Source: Planctomycetota bacterium
GTDB taxonomy: Bacteria; Planctomycetota; Planctomycetia; Pirellulales; Lacipirellulaceae
DNA: 64,000 nucleotides
NCBI GenBank assembly: GCA_013286045.1
Contig: JABDGM010000002.1
Location: 31,654-95,653, forward strand
Direction of reading: 5' to 3'
Made by a program: the position numbers and the translations under genes. Shown here piece after piece: positions 34,646 through 43,760 of this stretch. Below the pieces are notes generated by a model, which saw nothing but the letters and a program-made list of their open reading frames with translations, was not told the origin of the DNA and made no database searches. How positions within the stretch are numbered: position 1 is the stretch's first letter; every line of letters begins with the position of its first letter.

Positions 34646-35989
34646 ATGACGTTAACAGCGATTTTACTGCTCGCGATCTGCCTCACGCTTGCAATCGGCA
34701 CACTTGCAATCGGCTTTGCTGCTGGACTCATGTGCCGCAATTGGAACAACAGGCCGTTCGCGCTGACGGGTTCGCAGCCGTATCCTCCCAAAGCGGATGA
34801 AGCCGGAGCCCTAAAACGCGTGCAGCTTGCCTCTGACTCTTTGGCGTTTCTTGCTGAATCGATGGCAACGAATGTTGCCGCTCATTCGACAAAAATCGAG
34901 GAGATGTCAACAACGATTAGTGAAGATGTAAACTCTGAAGCTACCATTGCGTTGATACCCGAGCGAATTCTCGCACTGAATCTAGTGCTCCAAAATCAGT
35001 TAGCCCGAGCCAAGCAGCAGATTGAGAACCAAGCCGCGGAGCTAAAGGCTCGCGAGTCAGAGGCGCGAACAGATCTTCTGACATCGCTATTTAATCGCCG
35101 GGCGTTCGACGAGGACATGCTACAGCAATTGGCCGACTGGGAGCGAAATGGACGCCCGTTTTCGCTTTTGATGCTAGATATCGATTTCTTCAAACGTTTC
35201 AACGATACGCACGGCCATCAGACGGGTGACATCGTTCTCCGCGAAGTGGCTCATACCATCACTGGCGAATTGCGCCCGATGGATTTAGCCTATCGCTTCG
35301 GCGGAGAAGAATTTGCGGTTCTTCTTCCGGGTACGGAATCTGAGCATGCCCGCATCGCTGGTGAGCGAATTCGCGAGGCGATTGAGCGGGCAACCGTCTT
35401 GCACAACGCAAGGCAGCTCACCGTAACAACGAGTGTCGGTCTTTCATGCGTATGCTCAGCCGACACAACTGAGTCAATCGTTCAAAGGGCCGACCAAGCC
35501 CTTTACAGTTCAAAGAGGGCGGGGCGAAACCGCCTTCACATTCACGACGGACAAGACGTGAAACCACTTCAAGACAACGAACCCTCCAGCGATTTAGAGC
35601 CTGCCGCACATCCCTTCTGCTGCAAGCTCCTCTCAAACGCCGCATTTAACCGCGAACTCACCAAGCAAGTCTGCAACAGCCGTAGGGCAGGAAGCTCACT
35701 GTCGCTGATTTGGTTTAAATACGAGCCCGATGCTGCGGATTGCGACGCGAACTTGCAGACTATTTCTGCTTTCCTCAATCAGTACTTAGGCCGATGGGAT
35801 CTGCTATCGCTCCATGGAAAAAGCGAAGCTTGGCTAATATTGCCAGACCGAGGTTTAACGACAGCTCAGCAGCTACTTGTTAATCTTGAGCGCAATAACT
35901 GTATCGTTGGGCAAGTGAGCGAGCTTCGGCGCGATGAGACTGCCGAGAGCCTTCTCGCTCGCACCATGGCGCAAACAGTGGTGATCTAA
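34646..35989 (+). CDS. Membrane-anchored GGDEF diguanylate cyclase
   Basis: One N-terminal membrane helix (LTAILLLAICLTLAIGTLAI) leads into a coiled-coil segment (~85-140) and a GGDEF domain that makes cyclic di-GMP. The domain shows the RTDLLTSLFNRRAFDE start, LMLDIDFFKRFNDTHGH and the active site RFGGEEFAVLLPG. An RPMD inhibitory site lies five residues before the active loop, so product feedback is likely. About 140 further residues after the GGDEF domain look like a second, degenerate domain. I use ATG 34646; in-frame codons further upstream overlap the exonuclease gene. Confidence 0.88.
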   Translation: MTLTAILLLAICLTLAIGTLAIGFAAGLMCRNWNNRPFALTGSQPYPPKADEAGALKRVQLASDSLAFLAESMATNVAAHSTKIEEMSTTISEDVNSEATIALIPERILALNLVLQNQLARAKQQIENQAAELKARESEARTDLLTSLFNRRAFDEDMLQQLADWERNGRPFSLLMLDIDFFKRFNDTHGHQTGDIVLREVAHTITGELRPMDLAYRFGGEEFAVLLPGTESEHARIAGERIREAIERATVLHNARQLTVTTSVGLSCVCSADTTESIVQRADQALYSSKRAGRNRLHIHDGQDVKPLQDNEPSSDLEPAAHPFCCKLLSNAAFNRELTKQVCNSRRAGSSLSLIWFKYEPDAADCDANLQTISAFLNQYLGRWDLLSLHGKSEAWLILPDRGLTTAQQLLVNLERNNCIVGQVSELRRDETAESLLARTMAQTVVI

Positions 35990-36081
35990 ACAACCGGAAT
36001 AATCCCTTTCACAGCCGAAACTGCAAGCTACCCTTGAATAAGCAACTTACTCACAATTGTAACTTTTGCGGACAAAAAGCG

Positions 36082-36405
36082 ATGAATACTAAAGCTATCC
36101 TGCGTCGCCGTGGCTTCTCGCTCATGGAGCTTTTGGCCGTCGTCACGATCTTAGGCATTATCGCGGCCATCATTGTCCCGCGTGTCGCCGTATCTTCGGA
36201 TACCGCAAAGACCAAGGTGAATCTACACAGTAAGGCTACGATCAATTCGGCTGTCGAGCGCTGGTACGTCGAAAAGGGTACCTGGCCTGCAAACAATCTC
36301 TCGGATATTGGGGCCGATCTCAATTACTTCCCCGATGGCCTTCCCACCAATCCGACGAACGGAACGGCGTACACGCTTATGCCGCAGACGGTCTTAGTAG
36401 CGTAG
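36082..36405 (+). CDS. Type IV pilin/pseudopilin-like protein
   Basis: A 107-residue protein with a prepilin signal: basic leader TKAILRRRG, cleavage at the Gly-Phe bond, then the hydrophobic N-terminal helix FSLMELLAVVTILGIIAAII and Glu at position +5. The short C-terminal domain (NSAVERWYVEKGTWPANN) is the usual type II secretion/pilin-like head. Start ATG 36082. It stands alone here without assembly genes, so it would use a pilus or secretion machine encoded elsewhere. Confidence 0.85.
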   Translation: MNTKAILRRRGFSLMELLAVVTILGIIAAIIVPRVAVSSDTAKTKVNLHSKATINSAVERWYVEKGTWPANNLSDIGADLNYFPDGLPTNPTNGTAYTLMPQTVLVA

Positions 36406-36654
36406 CGGCCGAAGAGCGGATTTCCCCGTCGTGATCCGGCCGTCAAGAGCCGGCTCTCTCGGTCGCAATCGCAAGGGCGTTAAGTTATACTGCTAAACAG
36501 ATTCATCCTACGAATCGACTTTTCGCTGCGAACGCAAGCCGCTCATATAGGTTGGACAATCGCGACGGCCGCTACGGGTTCGCTGCCACTCATCATTTGT
36601 CCGCAGGCGATTTAACTCATCTGTCCACTGCAAGCATCCTGCTTGCGAACCACA

Positions 36655-36858
36655 ATGTCTGTATCTCTTTTAATAGTCGATGACCAGGAGGACATTCGAA
36701 CTGGCCTATCTCACGAGGCCCTGGAGCATGGACACATATGTCCCACGTATTCACTTGGAAGTAGCTGCGTGGACGAACGCGGGTTGACGGCGTACCGGAA
36801 GAATTACCGTGCCCAACTGACCGAAGAGTGCCAACTTGGCGGCAAGCATCGCGACTAA
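36655..36858 (+). pseudogene. Response-regulator receiver domain, N-terminal fragment
   Basis: The first ~20 residues (SVSLLIVDDQEDIRTGL) are the acidic-pocket start of a CheY-like receiver domain. After that the sequence loses all similarity and stops at residue 67 without the phosphorylated Asp. This looks like a truncated or rearranged relic. A C-terminal receiver fragment exists far away at 17241-17396. The 250 bases upstream (36406-36654) show no gene. Confidence 0.6.
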
Positions 36859-36933
36859 CCGACCTCATTCTTCAATTTCAAAAACGTTTCGACCGTTTGA
36901 TTGACCGTGTTCGTCATAAAGGAAACGAGTCGT

Positions 36934-37350
36934 ATGGCTTGTCACCATATCGCGAATGTGTCAGCGACAAAGCTCGTGAGAAGCTTTCCAACCGCCTTGA
37001 AGGAAAACTTTGCAGCAGCGACGCAAATTTCTTTCGGCGCATTGTCGACACCTGAGCTAGTTGATCTCCTGATTTGGAATGTCATAATTGCGCTACTTGT
37101 AAATATCTCCGCGACTAGTATCTACGATGGTATTAAGGCCGCCTTGAATCGACAGGGGAAATTAACAGCAAAAGATATTTCTCATTTTCACGACGTTCTT
37201 GACATTGAAATTGAAGTCAAGCTAGTTAAAGACGAAGCGATTATTAATCAGCAGATAACCTCGTTAATGCGAGCAAGCGGATTCAATGCGGAAGTATCTG
37301 TTGCATTGGCGGACGAAGTGTTTGCCCAGTGGGATTTACTATTTGAATAG
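36934..37350 (+). CDS. Unknown protein with one membrane segment, first of a two-gene operon
   Basis: A 138-residue protein with one hydrophobic stretch (VDLLIWNVIIALLVNISATSI) that is either a membrane helix or a buried core. A C-terminal acidic helical part follows. Start ATG 36934 is preceded by AAAGGAAA. The next gene begins 9 bases after its stop, so the pair forms an operon. The pair lies beside a tyrosine recombinase and a receiver-domain relic. I recognise no family. Confidence 0.55.
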   Translation: MACHHIANVSATKLVRSFPTALKENFAAATQISFGALSTPELVDLLIWNVIIALLVNISATSIYDGIKAALNRQGKLTAKDISHFHDVLDIEIEVKLVKDEAIINQQITSLMRASGFNAEVSVALADEVFAQWDLLFE

Positions 37351-37359
37351 GAAAGGACA

Positions 37360-38610
37360 ATGATTGGCCCAGGTGTGATGGAAGAGTACCTGCAATCGCT
37401 TGCTCTCAATCGAGAACGTTTTCTCACCTTCTCAACATGGTTCTACGACGCTTCGCTCGTCTTCGTTTACTGTCTGCCCAGTTCTTCGCCACTCGAAAAC
37501 ACTTCAAATCTTCTTCATGAACTGGCGCACGCAGAGCTTGCCAACACGCCACTCGGATTTCTTCGACAGACACTCTTTGAGTTAAGTGCGAGACTCGCCG
37601 ATTCTCTTTATCAAACTCGCGTCTTGCCGGTTCTCCGAGAACACGCCGTAAAGCATTTTTCTTCCGACGAGAGACAGCCTGATGCGGGCTTAATAAGTGG
37701 CGCGCCGCGAACATTTGCGGAACAAGAACGCACACGTAAAGTCGCCGATCAACTGTATCAGCATGCGCACGACGATATCGTTAACTCGCTTTTTGCGGAC
37801 GTGTCCCGGGAGCAAATCGAATTATTTTTGTTGCTACAAAGACGACACAAAGCGATTGCGGAACATAGTATCCTTTCGCACGAAGCCGCTGCAACCTACT
37901 GGCAGTTGGGGGACCGGCCGGGCTTAGAATCGGCGTACGCAAGTGCGTTCGGATTGCTTGGGAAAGTATTTCCCGCAAGCGGTGAGCTAGGTGGACTTCG
38001 CGAATTTGTTCGCGCGAAATCTCAAAGTCTTAGTGGAGTGTGGAAGGAGGCCTTTGAGCTTGCGAGGGAAATTGAAAGCAGGGTAGGGAATGAGAAGGCG
38101 GTTATGCTTGCCGCCAAGTTGGCACTTCACTTCGACTACCGAGACTGCAAGTTACTGGACATGCCAGAGGCAGAGTTTCATGGTCTTACGGAGTCCATAC
38201 ACCTCTCTGCTGACTTACGAATGAAAGCACTGGCGGACATGCCCATTGCTTTGAAAGCCGCGTGCGAGAGCGAAGGCGCCGAGGTTTCGCTTCTACAGGC
38301 AACTCTGAGGCGCCCGGACGGTTCAAGCAATTCTGGAGCGAATGGGAGTTTTTCAGATTGGATAAATCAGTTCGTCATTGGCTCTAACGCTTGCCGAAAA
38401 GCGGGGATTAACTTCGTAGCTCACAAGGTCCCCAACGACGACTGGTGCACACAGCCTCTCAGAGCAACTCCTCGTCTGGCGCCACTTGTGCTTCCGGACG
38501 GATGCATCTTTGCACAAAGTCCTAAAGAGGCGCATGACCTGCGGCGAGATTTCGTTCGATCGCATCGCGTCCGTATTCTCGATCGCGTGTGTAATCGCAT
38601 GATGCAGTAG
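37360..38610 (+). CDS. Unknown 416-residue protein, second of a two-gene operon
   Basis: A soluble, largely helical protein with no recognised domain. It has a GGAAAGG ribosome-binding site. An HELAH sequence (NLLHELAHAELANTPLG) near residue 47 matches the HExxH zinc-metalloprotease pattern, but a third zinc ligand is not obvious, so this may be chance. It is co-transcribed with the small protein upstream and converges with a tyrosine recombinase gene 10 bases away, so it is likely cargo of a mobile element. A defence or toxin role is possible but unsupported by motifs. Confidence 0.6.
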   Translation: MIGPGVMEEYLQSLALNRERFLTFSTWFYDASLVFVYCLPSSSPLENTSNLLHELAHAELANTPLGFLRQTLFELSARLADSLYQTRVLPVLREHAVKHFSSDERQPDAGLISGAPRTFAEQERTRKVADQLYQHAHDDIVNSLFADVSREQIELFLLLQRRHKAIAEHSILSHEAAATYWQLGDRPGLESAYASAFGLLGKVFPASGELGGLREFVRAKSQSLSGVWKEAFELAREIESRVGNEKAVMLAAKLALHFDYRDCKLLDMPEAEFHGLTESIHLSADLRMKALADMPIALKAACESEGAEVSLLQATLRRPDGSSNSGANGSFSDWINQFVIGSNACRKAGINFVAHKVPNDDWCTQPLRATPRLAPLVLPDGCIFAQSPKEAHDLRRDFVRSHRVRILDRVCNRMMQ

Positions 38611-38619
38611 ACGAAATTG

Positions 38620-39594
38620 CTAGATGATGATCTTCTCAATTTCATCAAGCGAAACTTCATCTGAAGTCCGGTCATAAAGCTTCGTAGTCCTCGGACTTTC
38701 ATGCGCCGCAATCGCCTGGGCGTTCTCGATCGTGCCGCCGTTCTCTAAATAGGCCGTAATCCCAGTTCCGCGGAACGTATGGCAGCAGATCTTGTTTGGC
38801 AGTCCAACGGCCCGCGCCCGGCGCTTTATCATCCTAAGGGCATCATTCCTAGTCATGCGACTGGCCGTGAATTGCCCATAGCGGTCAACCGTGAGGAAGA
38901 GGGGAGACTTCTTTCGGCCAGACATCCCAGTCGCGGTGAGATACTCATCGATATACTCATCAGCCTTATGGTGAGCAGGAACTTCATGGCGTTTTCCGCC
39001 CTTTTCGTGTAGCCGCAGCCACCATCGTTTGCCCTCAGCGTAGAAGTCTTCGACGGTCATGTTCACCGCCGCTGAAACGCGTGCGAAAGAATAGACCATA
39101 ACGCCAATTAGCGCCCGGTCCCTCAGCCCGATTAGAGTTGACACATCAATGGAATCCAAGAGGTTGCGGGCCTCATCAGCCGTCAGCACCGGGGTCTTAC
39201 CGCGCTTCACAACGTGCGTGGGTCCGCGAACGGACGTGGCCGGACTATGGGGTACGATCTGGCCAGTGACTAGCCAATCAAAAAGCTTCCGGATCGCAGC
39301 TAGATGTTGCTTGATGGTTGGCGGCGACGCAGTGTGCTGCTCGATATAGGCAGCAACAACAACCGGTTCGATTCGACTGAATTCTCTGATGTCGCGAGCT
39401 TCGCACCATTTGAAAAATTGTCCGATCGCCTGAGCGTACGCGAGTCTCGTGTTCTTATTTCGAATCGTAACGGTGAAGAACTCAAGAAAGCGTCGGATAC
39501 CGTCCTGGCCGCATTGCTGAACTGCCAAAGGCAGGTCTACAAGCCCGACGCAAATCAGTTCTTTTTGAGAGTGTGAGACAAGCTCCTTTGGCAT
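38620..39594 (-). CDS. Tyrosine recombinase/integrase (XerD-like)
   Basis: A 324-residue site-specific recombinase. The N-terminal SAM-like core-binding domain is around IRRFLEFFTVTIRNKNTRLA. The catalytic domain has the first Arg in MVYSFARVSAAVNMT, HxxR in CCHTFRGTGITAYLENG, the later His in AAHESPRTT, and the nucleophile Tyr in TKLYDRTS. This resembles plasmid/transposon-type tyrosine integrases. No att repeat is obvious next to it. It may resolve plasmid multimers or mobilise the adjacent two-gene cargo. Confidence 0.9.
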   Translation of the reverse strand: MPKELVSHSQKELICVGLVDLPLAVQQCGQDGIRRFLEFFTVTIRNKNTRLAYAQAIGQFFKWCEARDIREFSRIEPVVVAAYIEQHTASPPTIKQHLAAIRKLFDWLVTGQIVPHSPATSVRGPTHVVKRGKTPVLTADEARNLLDSIDVSTLIGLRDRALIGVMVYSFARVSAAVNMTVEDFYAEGKRWWLRLHEKGGKRHEVPAHHKADEYIDEYLTATGMSGRKKSPLFLTVDRYGQFTASRMTRNDALRMIKRRARAVGLPNKICCHTFRGTGITAYLENGGTIENAQAIAAHESPRTTKLYDRTSDEVSLDEIEKIII

Positions 39595-39834
39595 TCAATC
39601 CCATTTTTTGGAGTTTACAAATTGCGTTCTTTTTGAACCCCCCTACCAACTTCATTGGTGCCTCATAACGTCCTTTATGATGCACCAAATCGGGAGCAGG
39701 GCGCAAGTCCATTTCGACCGTCAGACAATTATCTTACGTGGGCTTTGCAGGGGTTGGCGCTTTCGCACACGGTTATTACTATACGTCTGTATAGTTCCGA
39801 CCGAGCTATTCTCAGACCAACGGAGCCCGTGCAT

Positions 39835-40080
39835 ATGTCCGCTGATAACCAACTTCAGACGTATCACTTGGAAGCATTTGAAATCAGTGTGTGCCGAGTT
39901 AAATCACATGACGATTTCGAAATCTGGATGCGGCACGGAGACAAAGACGTCTTTCGAATGTCAGCAGATCAGATCGGCCAACTCCGTGAGCTATTACAGC
40001 AAGCGGAACTATATGCCCGATACCAGCAGCAGCTCAGTCGCCAAAGCTGCCCAACCTGCGGCGAAACGGCCTTTAGATGA
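39835..40080 (+). CDS. Small protein with CPTCGE zinc-knuckle tail
   Basis: An 81-residue protein with an N-terminal beta-rich part (TYHLEAFEISVCRVKSHDDF) and the C-terminal motif QLSRQSCPTCGETAFR. The tail is nearly the same as in the small protein at 33152-33346, suggesting a family of element proteins. ATG 39835 is preferred over a longer frame, since the upstream sequence is not coding in character. Confidence 0.6.
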   Translation: MSADNQLQTYHLEAFEISVCRVKSHDDFEIWMRHGDKDVFRMSADQIGQLRELLQQAELYARYQQQLSRQSCPTCGETAFR

Positions 40081-40328
40081 ATCGGTTCGCTATGCAAGAT
40101 TTGTTCGCCGAGGCAGCTCAACGCCACCGATTGATAAGGAGTTGCTGAATTCGGTACATTTTAGTCCGAGAAGCCGTTGTCGACGTAATGGGCCCTAGTT
40201 CGGAGTATCTCTAATGGCTCGACTGCGTTCGAATTCCAAGCGGCAATCTGACTCGACCAGTTGGTTTCCCGTGGGGCTTTCGGGCTCATTGCCTCGTCTA
40301 TAGAAGCATTTGCAGGGCTAGAACGTCT

Positions 40329-41342
40329 ATGGACGACGACAGCTTACTGGATCGAAGCCGTGTTCCGTCCGTATTGGCAGGCATCAATAGTTACATCAAA
40401 GAGGAGTTCTTGAACTTACCCGAGGGCAAGCTAGACGATTTATTCTCCTTGTACCGCGAGAGAAATGGCGAAAATCTCACGATTTACGCTCGCGAAATGT
40501 ATCCGCGGTGGAAATATAAGACCGCAGAAATGAGCGGAGAGGTTCCTGAGGAGCTTTTGCGTTTAACGCCGTCAGTATTTGATACGGAGACACGATTCGC
40601 GATCGTAAACGCGATCCGAAAGAATTTGCAACTCAAGCAGTTTGAAAAGGTTACGTGCAACTCATCCAATTGGTTTATAAAAGTCTCTCCCGTCGTAAAC
40701 AGATTGGTTGCTCGCGGCACGAAGTTTCGGATACCGCAAGAGGTGCTCGATAAGCTGGACTGGTTGATGGACGGGGACGCGTTGTTTGCGCAACGCTTAC
40801 ACGCTGCCGCCGAAGTTGAGGAGGCAGCCACGCTGACGAGCTATCTTGCAAATGAATATGCCCTCATCAGTGGCATGCTGGCAAATCTGAATGGTTCAAC
40901 CTCCTTTCGGCACGACATCGAACTTCCTCAGGGAACCATTTCAGTCACAATTACGCGTCCCAAAGGCGCTTGGCTTCAGCGACTGCGACTTACAAGTGAC
41001 GGAAAACGAGCTCTGTCAATTATTTGCAGGAATCCATACTGCGAGGCGGAACTTGAAACAACTCTCAGGGTGTATGCGGGCGAACCGATCGTGAGCGCTC
41101 CGGGAGATATAACTTGTCCGGTGTGCGGAGCGACTTATTCCTACGGCGAACCGGATCTAAGTCGACGGCGAAGCGACCTGAATGTGGAACTGGAAAAAAC
41201 GTGGTCTGGCAGTTACACGGTACATTACGATTGCCCCTCCTGCGGCACGCGCCTCTGGTCACCGTATGACGAAGCGGGTAATTTCGAAACTTGCCCAAAG
41301 TGCCATGAAACGTTTTTAGTACCCGGTGCTGACGGTGCATGA
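40329..41342 (+). CDS. Hypothetical protein with C-terminal zinc ribbons
   Basis: A 337-residue protein. The first ~220 residues are helical and unrecognised. The C-terminus holds three cysteine pairs in zinc-ribbon style: CRNPYCEAEL with TCPVCGATY, and YDCPSCGTRL with TCPKCHETFLVP. Such double ribbons are common in planctomycete hypotheticals and probably bind nucleic acids or proteins. It lies alone between two small genes of the element. Confidence 0.6.
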   Translation: MDDDSLLDRSRVPSVLAGINSYIKEEFLNLPEGKLDDLFSLYRERNGENLTIYAREMYPRWKYKTAEMSGEVPEELLRLTPSVFDTETRFAIVNAIRKNLQLKQFEKVTCNSSNWFIKVSPVVNRLVARGTKFRIPQEVLDKLDWLMDGDALFAQRLHAAAEVEEAATLTSYLANEYALISGMLANLNGSTSFRHDIELPQGTISVTITRPKGAWLQRLRLTSDGKRALSIICRNPYCEAELETTLRVYAGEPIVSAPGDITCPVCGATYSYGEPDLSRRRSDLNVELEKTWSGSYTVHYDCPSCGTRLWSPYDEAGNFETCPKCHETFLVPGADGA

Positions 41343-41421
41343 CCTCTGTGGCCTCACAAGTCGAACAAAAGCGACCGCGAAAATCTTGCAGGTCTATGGG
41401 TAATTGGTATCATACGGCGTT

Positions 41422-41811
41422 ATGAGCGATACATCCAAGCGATCGGAATTGGTTACAAACGACGGTCGCCTGCCGTCGCGCGCACATGGCGGACTATTGG
41501 ACCAAGCGATGAGTCGCTTGCCGGTGGAACAGCAAGATGCGCTGATGCAAAAGGCCGTTGAAAAACGGCTGGATATTGAAGTGAAGGCAGCGGAAGCCGA
41601 GCAAGCTTATAGTAACTTTGAACGGGAGACTGACGAGACCGTTCACCAAGTCAGAGAACTTGGCAAGACTGGAATGGATATTACTGCCAAATATCACGGG
41701 AGAACGGCGAGCGGAGGTTGGGAAGTCGAAGTTCGCAAGAGCAACTACACACTCTACATCGTCGTCGCGGCCATTGTCGGGATTGTGGCGCTCATCTATT
41801 TGGTGCGTTGA
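41422..41811 (+). CDS. Small tail-anchored membrane protein
   Basis: A 129-residue protein with a charged helical body (DALMQKAVEKRLDIEVKAAEAEQAY) and a single C-terminal membrane helix (YTLYIVVAAIVGIVALIYLV). Start ATG 41422. The next small gene begins 3 bases after its stop, so they are co-transcribed. No function is recognised; it may be an envelope part of the element. Confidence 0.6.
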   Translation: MSDTSKRSELVTNDGRLPSRAHGGLLDQAMSRLPVEQQDALMQKAVEKRLDIEVKAAEAEQAYSNFERETDETVHQVRELGKTGMDITAKYHGRTASGGWEVEVRKSNYTLYIVVAAIVGIVALIYLVR

Positions 41812-41813
41812 TA

Positions 41814-41993
41814 ATGCAAGCGACGGTCGAGTTTCATTCGCCGGTCCGAATTGCTGCCAAAGTCTTATTGATCTGTTTAGCAGCCCTGGTCGCGGTCGCA
41901 GCTGTTCGGTATCTCCGACACAGCGAGAATCAAAACGCGACCCCAATTGGGACAGCGGGAAGTTCTCAACAACAATCAAGCATGGCAAAGTAG
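41814..41993 (+). CDS. Very small membrane protein
   Basis: A 59-residue protein with one membrane helix (IAAKVLLICLAALVAVAAVRYL) and a polar tail. Its ATG follows the preceding stop by two bases. Its small size makes it easy to miss, but the coupling with the previous gene supports it. Function unknown. Confidence 0.5.
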   Translation: MQATVEFHSPVRIAAKVLLICLAALVAVAAVRYLRHSENQNATPIGTAGSSQQQSSMAK

Positions 41994-42123
41994 AAGTACA
42001 AATCTGACTTCCGCACACAAGAATTTTAGTTCAGGCGCCGAAAGATTACTTGGCGGTCCTTTGAAAATAGAAGAGGTCGGTGGCATGCGGGCAAACGACC
42101 TCTATCAAAACAACTGCAATCGA

Positions 42124-42957
42124 TTAAGCGGCAATCTGCGACTCGTCATTTACCGGCAAGCTGACGGCCTCGATAATCTCGGCCGCCGTTCGCTGGATTT
42201 GGTCCAAGGACGCTAGCAGCCGCTCTTTATCACCGGAGTAAAGCTGAATGTAGTCATTCGATCGCTCTTTGGCATCGAGGCCAACGGATCGACAAACCAC
42301 AAACGCAACGGCTTCGGCTTCCAGTTCGCGAATTTGCCGCGTCGTCTCTTTGCGTCGCTCGCCGCGATGCAACAGCTCATGCGCAAACTCGTGGACCATT
42401 ACCGCGAACTCTTCCGCGGCTACCATTCCTGAACGAAGTGCAATCTTTCCTCCTTCGGAGCGGCCGTCTGCGCCTCCCAGCGACGCTTCGTACACCAGCT
42501 CGATGCCACGACGTTGCACCGCCGCTTGCAAAAGCTTAAGTCTATGCCCGGGATCGCCGGAGACATGACTAAACTCAGGGAGTGCGTCGCCTTCAGTCTG
42601 CGCTACATCGAAGATGTAGGCGGCTCGAAATCCACACACTCTCGCGGAGGTCTCATCGTCCAGTGAAACATCCGCATCCGGAGCACGCCGTCGTCGCACA
42701 ATGGGGGCGAGGATAAGAATCCCCTTCTCCCCCTTCTTCACGTGGCGTCCGAGTGATTTCCAGCGTTGAAACCCTGCCACGTGCGTAGCGTCGGGTCGCT
42801 GAACCACGATCAGCAAACAATTGTTAAAAGAGTATTGGTGAAAACGGGACAGAAACTCAAGATAAACCATCAGTTGCTCGCTTTTGCCTTGCGCGAGCGC
42901 TTCAGCCAGTTCGTCAAGCGCAGCCTGACTCTGCTTAAGTGCATCCTCGCGATTCAT
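42124..42957 (-). CDS. ArdC-like antirestriction / ssDNA-binding metallopeptidase-like protein
   Basis: The N-terminus resembles the ArdC ssDNA-binding domain (FLSRFHQYSFNNCLLIVVQR, FQRWKSLGRHVKKGEKGI). The C-terminus has a zinc metallopeptidase motif, VMVHEFAHELLHRG, with a downstream Glu in ELEAEAVAFVV. ArdC proteins protect incoming conjugative DNA from restriction and are typical of plasmids. I start at ATG 42957, where GGAGG stands 9 bases upstream; a further Met 7 codons earlier lacks this. Part of the transfer-related gene set. Confidence 0.88.
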   Translation of the reverse strand: MNREDALKQSQAALDELAEALAQGKSEQLMVYLEFLSRFHQYSFNNCLLIVVQRPDATHVAGFQRWKSLGRHVKKGEKGILILAPIVRRRRAPDADVSLDDETSARVCGFRAAYIFDVAQTEGDALPEFSHVSGDPGHRLKLLQAAVQRRGIELVYEASLGGADGRSEGGKIALRSGMVAAEEFAVMVHEFAHELLHRGERRKETTRQIRELEAEAVAFVVCRSVGLDAKERSNDYIQLYSGDKERLLASLDQIQRTAAEIIEAVSLPVNDESQIAA

Positions 42958-43285
42958 GGGAACCTCCGGATTGGTCAAGCCGCGTAGCTTGACCGAAAGA
43001 GTAAATGGAATGAGCCACTCGCGACTCCGTCAGAAATCACACATAGCAAGTCAAAGGATGAACGCGGAACGCGCCAGACTTTGACGACGTGTGTCTCTTC
43101 AGAAAGCCGCCATTGGGAAACAGAAAAAACAGTGCATGCCACCGATCTCGCAGCAGGTGTTTACTTCCTGCGAGACGTGGCGCTCGTTCGTCTACCCAGA
43201 TGAGGTCCCAAAAGAGAGCGGGACTCCCCAGAGTAGCGCAAGGGCAACTCTTACTCAAATCGTGCGGAGACTTGCCTACGTGCGT
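42958..43285. other. Gap without recognisable gene
   Basis: About 330 bases between the ArdC-like gene and the CHC2 gene. Frames exist on both strands but none shows a domain, ribosome-binding site or sensible composition. I see no clear repeat or RNA fold. Confidence 0.4.
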
Positions 43286-43717
43286 TCAGTTCTTTTGTGT
43301 CGGCAATTTCGGTGGTTCGATCCCCAGCCGACTGCAGAGTTCGTGAGCGGCGGTCAACAGTGGCAGTCCTGTCACTTGCGCGTAGAGGTCGAGCTGATTA
43401 CCTTGAGCGCCGCAAGTTGGCGTGAAGCAGCGAAACATGTGCTCGGCAACGTTGACGGAAAACGACCGGCTTTGCTCATTCGAGGAGTTGTGGACCGGGC
43501 AGGCTCCCCGCAATTGGGATCTATGTCTGGTGCTCGACTGCCACTGAAGCAGTTCGAGTACCTGCGTCATCGGGACCTGGCGCCGCAACTCGGCAAAATC
43601 AATCAGCGACAGTCCCCTGCCCCGTGGCCATAGAGAAGAGGAACCCGTACTTGGGAGAAGGGTCTCGTCGGCTACTGAGCCGTGAGTTCTCGATGATGAT
43701 GTCAGTCGTTGGTCCAT
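43286..43717 (-). CDS. Small CHC2 zinc-finger (DnaG primase N-domain-like) protein
   Basis: A 143-residue protein holding just the DnaG-type zinc-binding domain: LIDFAELRRQVPMTQVLELL, then GACPVH...FSVNVAEHMFRCFTPTCGAQGN, with a Cys/His...Cys/Cys set. The TOPRIM polymerase part is absent, so it may be a primase accessory or a nucleic-acid sensor. Upstream frame residues are Ser/Pro-rich and non-coding in appearance, so I start at ATG 43717. Typical for plasmid replication or transfer regions. Confidence 0.75.
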   Translation of the reverse strand: MDQRLTSSSRTHGSVADETLLPSTGSSSLWPRGRGLSLIDFAELRRQVPMTQVLELLQWQSSTRHRSQLRGACPVHNSSNEQSRSFSVNVAEHMFRCFTPTCGAQGNQLDLYAQVTGLPLLTAAHELCSRLGIEPPKLPTQKN

Positions 43718-43760
43718 ACTTAACGAAAATGGGTCTGGTGGTGCTGCGAAAAGACCCAAA

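Noticed and set aside
37495..37560. HExxH zinc protease site (HELAH) in the 416-residue protein
   Set aside because: No third ligand or surrounding protease pattern is visible, so I do not call it an enzyme.
43091..43633. Plus-strand 180-residue frame
   Set aside because: It overlaps the CHC2 zinc-finger gene on the other strand and has no domain or ribosome-binding site.
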